Below, in pieces: positions 56,090 through 64,000 of a DNA stretch of 64,000 bases. The notes under the pieces were generated by a model. It worked only from the letters and a program-made list of their open reading frames with translations, did no database searches and was not told where the DNA came from. A program made the translations under genes and the position numbers. Within the stretch, counting starts at the first letter, position 1; each line of letters starts with the position of its first letter. Source of the stretch: Capitulum mitella (lineage: Eukaryota > Arthropoda > Thecostraca > Pollicipedomorpha > Pollicipedidae); NCBI GenBank assembly GCA_030062745.1, contig CP099841.1:29391398-29455397 (forward strand), given 5' to 3'.

Positions 56090-57080
56090 CGTCGGGGCTT
56101 GTCAAACCGCCCCCCGCCCGACGGCGGGTCACGTGTCCCGACCCGTCAAACCGCCTCCCGACCGACGGCGGGTCACGTGTCCCGGCCCGTCAGACCGCCT
56201 CCCGGCCGACGGCGGGTCACGTGTCGGCGCCCGTCGGCCGTCGGTGCCGCCGCGGCGCTCCGGCCGATGACGTCAGCACGTGCCGCCGACCGCCGCGCCG
56301 CCGCCGCCGCCGGCGTGGGAAAATGGCCGGCCGCGTGGGAACGCGGCCGCTTCCGCACATCCGTTGGATGAGAAGGGCGGGCGGGCGGCGGCTGCCGGAG
56401 CGGTCCCACAGTGGGCCGGCCGGCCGCCGCTGGAGGGTGGCGACGCCCGGGCCGGGCCCGGCGCGGCCGGCACATCCTCCGACAGGCTGAATGCGGCGCC
56501 CTCTCGCGCGGCACTGGTGACGGGCAGCGGATTCAGCGCCGGAATGTGTGCCAGGAGATTATTTATCGTGCACAACGGAAGGCGAGCCTGCCTGACGTCC
56601 GTACCCCGACCACTCGTCTCGCCTCAAGGTCACCCAGTTCCAGGCAAGGTAGATCTATGCCCAGGCTAAACGCAATTGAAGATTTTATAGCGCGTTGCCA
56701 GGTTGTTGCGGCATTCGCCATGCCAAATACTCCGCCAGTGGAGCGCTATGTGGACTGGTACGTCAAAAATGACAGATTTTCACAGACCCTAAAACAGGCG
56801 CGGATACTCTTCAGATCTTCAGCGGTAGCCGCTGGCCCATTCTTCAAAGACGTTGAACTCCCTGCATCTGTCCGCCCGCCGAGATAAAGTAACTGCGTGT
56901 CGCCCGCAACAAGCGGCAAACGGTTTTCCCACACTTGGGACGGGAGGAATGCAGCGTTCCCATGCCGGCTCCACCTGGCGATTAGGCGGGCCGTCTCCCC
57001 TTCCCACCGCCGCCCCGGCCGGGAGGGGAGAACGGGCGGCCGATCGTTCCCCGGACACCGACGCGCGGCTGCCTGTTGCA
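56090..57080. promoter_or_regulatory. CpG-island-like block
   Basis: Very GC-rich, with abundant CpG, ending near 57080. It starts with three tandem CACGTG-bearing repeats. No gene start can be assigned on either strand. Confidence 0.4.
56100..56235. repeat. 44-bp tandem repeat, three copies, each with an E-box
   Basis: The unit contains CGTCAAACCGCCTCCCG followed by ACGGCGGGTCACGTGTCCCG. Each unit has one GTCACGTG, the palindromic E-box bound by bHLH-zipper factors in animals. Confidence 0.9.
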
Positions 57081-57239
57081 GCACTGTCATCAGGGCCAGG
57101 CATTTCCTTCAATAGCGACGCTGGGCGCGTCCCACTGAAGGATGCCACCATGGGTCAGTAGCCGTCAATGCATGACATTGGACGTTTCGTTTGGCGTCTC
57201 ATTGTCGTAAGCGTGACGGAACAATTTTTTCGTGGTTTG

Positions 57240-57440
57240 TTTCTGCTTTATTTATTTATTTATGAACTTTGTAGGTTCATTCCCATACCATGACAGAGGT
57301 CATGGAGGTATTCTCGAGCCCGAGTCAAATGGTGAAGGAGAATGAAGGTGGAGGCGCGCAAATAACATACGGCATACAATAATATTCACATATACATCGA
57401 GATCGGCATGGTGGTATAAAGAACGGAGTCAAAAGCACAC
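57240..57440 (-). mobile_element. Possible retroelement 3' end with TAAA tail
   Basis: A TTTATTTATTTATTTAT run at about 57248-57264 reads as a (TAAA) tail on the minus strand, beside non-repetitive sequence. This suggests a SINE or LINE end. The family is not known. Confidence 0.25.
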
Positions 57441-57965
57441 AAACACATATGGGCATCATCGTTCAGCAGTGCTCGAGGCTGTCACCAGACGCCTCTTCAG
57501 AGAACACTCGAAACACGCCACGGACATATCAGTGAACTGCGGCGGCGGGAAATTGTATAGGGAGGCCGCACGACAGGCGAACTGCCTCTTACCGACGGCG
57601 GAGCCCCTGCATTGTCTGGCAAGCTTAATTGGACGTCCTGCCTTGCGCTCCTTGCTCGGCCTGGTCGCTCGGAAGATCTAAAAAAGAGCAGCTAGTTACT
57701 GGGGCTCACCAGTTCGGCGGATTTTGTGCAACACAGAGAGGGTCTGGTGGTCAAAAAGAAATTCATTTAATTATGTTGAGCTCAGCCCGGCTAAGCATCA
57801 TACAACACAAAATCTATTTGATCCTGAACCAAACTACGTTTCTGATCATTCGGACACCACGACATACTGACATATGCAGCAAGATCACAACAGAAAAGGC
57901 TCGAGAAACCGCCCAGGACGCGTAAATCAGCACATCCTCCAAGCGACGCACCTCTGCCGGGATGT

Positions 57966-58145
57966 CGTGAACGTAGCTCAGATGGTCGAGTGTTCGTCAC
58001 CGTTCACGACCCTGGCAAGGTGGGTTCAAGTCGTTTAAGCACTCGCTATTTCTCTCGTAGATCACTTGGTAACTGACCTGTGGAGGAAGTCACTGGCCAC
58101 CGCGGGACCGTGACGTTCGTGTCGGCACGTTAAACTTTCGCCCCC
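57966..58145 (+). mobile_element. Possible tRNA-derived SINE
   Basis: TAGCTCAGATGG (57974-57985) fits a pol III A box and GGTTCAAGTC (58023-58032) a B box, at tRNA spacing. The text between does not fold into a good anticodon arm, so it is not a functional tRNA. The following sequence contains GTCGGCACGTTAAACTTT, reminiscent of SINE bodies in marine animals. Confidence 0.4.
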
Positions 58146-59470
58146 TCAGGTGCAGGGATCAGAGTCCGAGCAACAGGCACTGCTTGTTGCGGGTCCTGAT
58201 TCCAAGGCATCAAGCAAGGCATTCAGACCAAATTTATAAAAAGGCACCATGCAAAAGACTGCGGGCACGTATGTCTTGATCAGAGTTGGAACAGGTGTTG
58301 TTTTTTGGTGCTGAAGAACACCAGAAAATACATGCTTCGAAAACATCTCATACTCCAAAAGTTTGATTTTGTGCCTCCATCAAAAAGCTACATTACAGCC
58401 ATGTTGACAAATTTCTAACTCTGCGAGCGAATGACTCCCTCGTCTCCGTCTCTCAGCAAGCAGGTATGATGTCATAACTGACTTACACCAAGAACTTCAA
58501 CTTAAGCCAGTATTTTTCTTTGCAAAATTTTGTACTAAAAATTTTGTACAAAAAAGGAAATTAGACTCAGACGCCAAAAACAAGGACCAAATTTCCAACC
58601 CTGGTCTGGAGAGCACTTGACTCAGGGAAAGGCTCCGTCTGGAGCAGAACATCAGCATGAACATGTGTAGAAAATGCGGGGATAACATTTAACGGGATCC
58701 ACATGCTTTGCAAAAAAGGGGTAAGAGCGAAGCAAAAGCTGAATGAAGGTGCCCATTTATTACGTTAATTGTTTTCCCAAAACACCGAAAACGTGCACTG
58801 TAAACTTTGCGTCCACATGGCCACAGGCTGGTCGTAGACGTCGTGTAGGGGCCGGGAGTTTCGGGAGTTTACAAAAGTGCTCGCAACATGTATTCGGACG
58901 GGCCTTATCCGCACGAGAGCAGAGTTTGCATGCTTGGTCATCCCATGAAATTTCCGAGTGTTATGCGAATCCCTCAGTTATTTTTTTGCCTCGAAATGCA
59001 AGCTGGATGAATGGTCTCATAACCTACAACGTACTGATAACGATTTTCGGCAACACAGTTCCACCTGTCGTTGCTGCCCGTGCTGTTCGGAGAAGGCTTA
59101 CCCAGAGACAGCATGCAGTAGCCCGAGGTCAGCCTGCTATCCCGATGAACGCCGAATATACGTGTCTCCAGTCCGGTACCATTGGCGAGGGAAGGTACGA
59201 TAACTGGGTATTGCCCTATCGGCTACTAAGAACATTTGGTTGGTTTCGGTTAGGACGCTTAGTTTTTTTGGCTTAGGCGGCCCGTGTACAATCCACACTA
59301 CACGTGTCACCGGTCGAGACCTAGCGGTGTCGAAATTCGAATCGAGTCGGAGTCCCTATCCATCCTATCCACCTACCATACGAGGAAGATGACCGGGAGC
59401 AGAATGACACTGCCGTTCGTCCCACAGGTCGGCTTCAGCTTGGTCCATCCAGGAACGGTCGCTGAGACGC
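58146..59470. other. Unassigned stretch
   Basis: A plus-strand open frame of 177 codons at 58743-59276 has no recognised motifs and is probably chance. Nothing else supported. Confidence 0.35.
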
Positions 59471-59545
59471 CACGGATTAACCGGTCACAGGTCACCGTCC
59501 CCCCCCCCGCCACGGATTAACTGGTCACAGGTCACCGTCCCCCGC
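59471..59545. repeat. Two-copy tandem repeat
   Basis: GCCACGGATTAACCGGTCAC and the following AGGTCACCGTCCCC occur twice with one T/C change. Confidence 0.85.
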
Positions 59546-59753
59546 CGCTCGGGGACGACGGACCGCTGGCGACGATTGCGTCAGCCCGATATTACATTCC
59601 CCTTGACAGGTATATTTCCGTTATGCGCATCGCAATAGCTCACTGAACATCACAAAGTCGAGTCCTGAAACCGTGTCACAGGTTCAGGTCCGGATGGATG
59701 GAGGGAGGGGTCCGTACCGTGCACGAGGGCGCCGACTGTCGCCCCGCCCTGCT

Positions 59754-59808
59754 GCCTAGCCTTAACCCTAACCCTAGCCTAGCCCTGGCCTAAACCTAGC
59801 CCTAGCCA
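59754..59808. repeat. Degenerate CCCTAA/CCTAG-type repeat
   Basis: Includes TTAACCCTAACCCTAGCC and several AGCCTAGCCC variants over 55 bp. Confidence 0.8.
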
Positions 59809-61349
59809 TTGATGTCCTAGCTCCGAATCAGTGGCGGTTAGCGTCGCTGGCAGCCGTCACGACCGACTCCGGGTCCACCGTTGCGCCGGCCTCTGAAACT
59901 GTCTCGGTGCCAGCGTTGCTGGCTGTTGCTGACGCTGACGGCGGCTGACTCGGTCGGCTCTCCGTCCGCGCTACTATCCGGATCTCGGTCCGTGCGCCGG
60001 ATCTGTCGGGCGCGAGTTGCCGGCCTGGAAAGGCGGGTGATCAGATCCTACCTGTTTCAGGATGCTGAGGCTTCCCTGGCTGGCAGGCCCGGAAGCTGGA
60101 CGCCCTGGAGCTGGACGCCGGAATCTCGGCCCACTGACGCCGCTGCCTGCCGTGGGCGCCGCCGCTGCGAGTCAACCGCCCAGCGTAGACGACGGCTCCG
60201 CCGCTGAATCGATAACTCACAGGCTCCCGGAGCTGCCTAATAACCGCAGGACCGCAGAACCGAGACCGATCTTTCGTTGACTGGGGGAACAAACGATATT
60301 TGACCTTGTCACCGACCTACGTCCGGAGGTTTTGCCGTCTGTGTCCGCCATGTGGGAGTACGCCTTCCGGCACAGCTGTCTCCTCTGGACCCGTTGTTGA
60401 AATTTTTCTGACCCGACGACCGGTTCCCTTCAGAAATCACTCGCGACAGGCATCCGTGCGAAGGAGCCTGTCCTACGACGACTGCGTCGGGCTCGCTGTG
60501 GCCGCGGCATGTGGCGTACTGCGACACTGCAGCTGGAAGCTCTGCTGGCGGGCAAGACGATCAGCTCCCTGCCGGTGCGCCGCCTGCGGAGCAGATTTCA
60601 GTTTCGTCAGCGCGCCCCACGGCTCCGGGGACCGCGGGATGTCACCTCCCTGATGTGCTACGCTCCGATGTTCGGTGACTGAAAACAGCTGTCATGAGAC
60701 GAATACGGTTGCCGACGGCCACCTCCTTCGGATATCCTTGTTGAGACTATACCGTGTCCAGAAACTGAATGTCGATTTCAGAGCCTGGCTCGGCGCAAAA
60801 CCATCTTCCAGTCACTTGACGTAGCAGTCCTGTTTGAATACAGCGTACTTCTGTGACTAGTGTCCCTTTTCAGGCCCGATGAAATCCAGTCCGGCCTTGT
60901 CCCTCTTCGATTCAAGCATGAATCCAGGATGGAGCGATGCATATCACATGAAATCCGAGATCCGATCATCGTTACGGGCGACATTTTGTAATTTCCATAT
61001 TACTACACCTACACCGTAAAGTGTAGTTAATTCGAGTCCAGCGGTACCATTATCAAAGATTCCAGAGGAAAATGTGTTTTAAGTGAGTTGTTATTCGGTT
61101 CAGTGCGTCAGCATACGCAGATGGCCGCCGGTGTCCGGCCATGTTTCAAATAGCGACGTTTCACCGTCAAGAACACGAAAATGAATAGCTGAGCATCTGC
61201 TGATGGCGGCGTCTTCACATTTCAAGCCTAACGAAATCAGCAAAAAGTGACTATGTTTGCCAAAATTTACTTGTTTTCCAACCAGGAATCAACCGCTAGA
61301 AGAAAGGGGGGGGACGTTCTGTGATGGTTCTGGCGCTCACCGGTACGAG
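59809..61349. other. Unassigned GC-rich to mixed stretch
   Basis: CpG-rich to about 60650, then ordinary. No gene recognised; long frames on both strands are typical of GC-rich shadow. Confidence 0.35.
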
Positions 61350-61515
61350 AAAGGTTTTGGGGGGCAGGTCTACTCCCCTTTAAGGCCTCCACTTTTGTAA
61401 AAACCATTGTACATCGTCTTCCCAGCAGGCGGTTTTGCTATGACTTCAGTTCACACTGAGCTCCGGGCCCTCCCCCTCTTAAAAGAAAATCCTGACTGCT
61501 CCCCTGCTTGCAAGT
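61350..61515 (+). repeat. Dispersed repeat R3, copy 3
   Basis: Contains ACATCGTCTTCCCAGCAGGC, TGACTTCAGTTCACACTGAG and AATCCTGACTGCTCCCCTGC, in the same order as the copies at 37040 and 23006. Confidence 0.75.
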
Positions 61516-62440
61516 ATGTTTTTCGTCCACATAACTACGCCAGGGTAACATTCCGGCAGGATGATTTTTTAAGGCGATGTTTGAACCTTAGTTCGAATAG
61601 TTCATTGTTGACAGCGAAAACTACTTCAGAGCGCATATGGTTTAGGCTCGCAATCCTGGTACAAGAAAATGCTGATATAAATCTACCAAAATCCGTCTGT
61701 ATTTGCAAAGCACAGTAAGGAAAAATGCAAGCGTCAAACATTTTCTTGACTTATGCTTCAAAATCCGAAAAAAAAAACACAGTAGCCACCTCTTCGGGCC
61801 GAACGTTCTATTGCCCACGTGGTTAATGGGCTTAAGTAAATACCACATATACAAACACACAAATGTGCATGTACACACACACAGGTACACATGAAGTTTA
61901 AGCCTAAAATTTCTCAAGTGCAGGATAACGAAATGGATCTCTAAATATTCGCTAGCATTGTGAAATCCATCAAAGGATGAAATATATGATAAAAGGTATT
62001 TAATGTCTCAACAAATACACGCACACGGATACATATATATGTGTACATATGTGCATATTTTACTCATACATGCATTAAAAATGATCTGATGCGATGTAAT
62101 TTTAATATCATTAACATCCCAAACAGCATTTTTTTAATGTTCCAAAATTTGAGGAAAGAATCAGCATGACGAGCTGGTTTTGCGCCCCACAGTGCGTATT
62201 ACTGACAAATTATACGAAAAAAGTAGATCTCAACGTAATCTCTGATGGCGAACGCCGTTTTATGAAAAGGATGCAAAGAATGCAGTGGACAAGTGCAATG
62301 TACGCGTATTTGGAATAATAAATTAAGGTCGTAAAAAGGTGACGGCAAAAGAAAACCAACAGCCTTGGAAAAGGGCGCAATTGGTTCCCAATATATCATA
62401 CAAATGTCCCTGCGGCAAATGTTGGTGCTCTAGCTGGCAC
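61516..62440. other. AT-rich unassigned stretch
   Basis: Contains short CA/TG-rich tracts (about 61850-61890, 62015-62060). No gene seen. Confidence 0.4.
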
Positions 62441-63603
62441 AACGCCCAGAGATGGCATCCAGCAGCAGTGTCCGGGGGGACACGCTGGTCCCTCGGCGAC
62501 GGGCTCAGCCGCGCCGCACACCGGCGCACCTCATCTGCCGGCGCCGGCCAACATCATTCATTCGCCTCGCGTAAGCAACGGACGTGACAATTATCGTGTC
62601 TTCATGTGCATAACGCCGGAATGGCCGTTATATATTGGCCCGATGCAACGAGTGGGAAATATTGGTCGTGCCGGTCGGCGGGCCATCAATTACTGCAGAG
62701 CCGTGCGCTCGGCCGGCCGGGCCCGTCGCAGACACGCCAACTATGTGGTAACGGTCGGCCAGCAGGATGTGGCGCGCGCATGTGCCGTGACCCGGCGTCT
62801 CGGCCCGCTCAGCGCTTAAACGGCTGTCGTGCGAGCCGGGTCGGCGCGGTCAGAGGTCACGCATAGAGGTGGCGTGAATCAGCCCGATGGAAATGATAAA
62901 AACGTGTGAATATCCAGCATGTGAAAGAGCCGGGGAGCGCGCTGGCTGGCTGCGTTCCTAAAAATGTCGAAACGGGCCATTCATTCAGCTTAAATTATTT
63001 CCTAGAGGTCCCAGGCTTTTGAATGCGACCAAGTTCTCGTGAAAAATGTCGATGCGCATTCATCATCCGTTTTGTTGGCTCTTCCAGTGTTTGTGCAATC
63101 GAAACAGCACAAGGCCGAAGGATGCGCTTAAAGGAGATCTCATTTTGATTTTTCAAATACAAAAGGCGCACAGACACACAGACGCTTAACATATTTTGTT
63201 AGGCTTTGCGCCATGCGCCACACTGCAGTGCAAATTTATAGGTTTCGATGCATGATAAACTGCCGCGAAACGATTGTCGCTGTTTACGAAACACCAAATT
63301 AACTGCAACGCGCTAATAACATCCCTTACAGTACCTTGCTTTCATCGTTTAGAAACGTGCTGTTAGTATTCCTGTCATCGGGAAGAAGACCGTGTGTCTA
63401 GTATTCTAAGGATAAACGACGAAATGATATTCTGTGCTCGGAAATGGCTTTTACTGTCTCTTTAAGGCTAGATAACACGCTGGTGTTAAAGAGAATGGTC
63501 CACTTTGGTCGACATTTCGGAGTATTGATTGATTATTGGGCTCTATGGGCGCGCCGACTACGAGGTCATACGGCGCCCACTTTTACAGTATTTTCGCCAA
63601 AAT

Positions 63604-63609
<6 letters not shown>
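62441..63609. other. Unassigned; CpG-rich to about 62870
   Basis: A GC-rich block with CpG clusters at 62441-62870, then ordinary sequence. No gene recognised. Confidence 0.35.
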
Positions 63610-63641
<32 letters not shown>

Positions 63642-63666
63642 CTCCGTCCGTCTGTCTGTCTGTCTG
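63606..63666. repeat. TC microsatellite followed by CTGT repeat
   Basis: About 16 TC units, then a run of CTGT/CCGT words. Confidence 0.95.
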
Positions 63667-63813
63667 AGGGGCCGTCAGGGGTGGCCGCGGCGGCCGACGC
63701 CGTCCCGCCGAGCCGCGCTGGGACGGCTGTGACCTCAGCGGCGACCCGGCCCCGGCCGGCCGCGCCGCGCCGCCAGCTCACACGCACGCCAATCACGCTG
63801 GGAACCGGCCGAC

Positions 63814-63990
63814 ATGCTCCCAGTGAGCGCGCCGCTCCCGGCCTGGGACCGGATGTCTTCCCGTGAGAAGGCCGCGTCCGGTACGGCCCCGGCCCCGGCC
63901 GCCGCCGCCGCGGCCACGGTGCCTCTCAAGGTGATGGCCGGGGCCGCCGCGGCCGCCGCAGACCCGCACGTCACGTTCGGCGCAGCTGGC
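63814..63990 (+). CDS. Possible GC-rich first exon at right edge, doubtful
   Basis: An ATG at 63814 opens a 58-residue frame, MLPVSAPLPAWDRMSSREKA and then alanine- and proline-rich text, ending at TGA. A GTGATG donor-like site follows CTCAAG at about 63930. It sits in a CpG-rich block (63666-64000) that could be a promoter. No family recognised; Ala-rich frames arise easily in such sequence. Confidence 0.15.
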
Positions 63991-64000
63991 TGAAACCAGT

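Noticed and set aside
56014-57161. Many long frames on both strands
   Set aside because: Stop codons are rare in this CpG-dense block; the frames are low-complexity and mutually overlapping.
1-64000. CRISPR array, bacterial operon or prophage
   Set aside because: The tandem repeats have no unique spacers of even length with cas genes, and the genes are spliced and eukaryotic.

Overview
The window is eukaryotic nuclear DNA, most likely from an arthropod and perhaps a crustacean; the species cannot be named. The evidence is spliced genes with GT-AG introns, two conserved eukaryotic housekeeping proteins, long tracts of the arthropod-type telomere pentamer TTAGG at an internal position, and a heavy load of degenerate transposons and minisatellites. 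There are no bacterial operons, CRISPR arrays or rRNA genes.

Two genes can be read with confidence. (1) Positions 1-5982, minus strand: the 5' two thirds of the GTP-binding domain of translation initiation factor eIF2 gamma (EIF2S3). Five exons can be joined in frame through every splice site. The gene runs off the left edge, and the short first coding exon was not found. (2) Positions 29813-35603, plus strand: a complete four-exon membrin gene (Golgi Qb-SNARE, GOSR2) of 213 codons with a C-terminal membrane anchor. One protein acts in translation and the other in Golgi traffic; nothing suggests that they are linked in function.

The rest is repetitive or unassigned. From 17.5 to 21.0 kb on the minus strand lies a decayed copy of a repetitive protein family that I recall from other marine invertebrates, possibly a DDE/RNase H-type transposase. 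A 1.21-kb TTAA-flanked MITE (19588-20798) has inserted into it, and removing the MITE plus one TTAA restores the reading frame exactly. The same MITE occurs at 23702-24911 and, inverted, at about 49213-50422. All three copies carry a perfect or near-perfect DR1 nuclear-receptor motif. At 25.2-25.6 kb a TTAGG tract sits in the loop of a large hairpin with arms of 141 bp; at 26.5-27.1 kb TTAGG tracts are part of a three-copy higher-order repeat. A Tc1/mariner-like transposase remnant lies at 37.88-38.24 kb.

From 39.8 to 43.7 kb and 52.7 to 54.7 kb the sequence is dominated by GC-rich minisatellites and a ~147-bp satellite. From 54.7 kb to the right end there are several CpG-dense blocks but no gene I can identify; a possible GC-rich first exon lies at the extreme right edge. 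The remaining long stretches are listed as holding nothing I can support.
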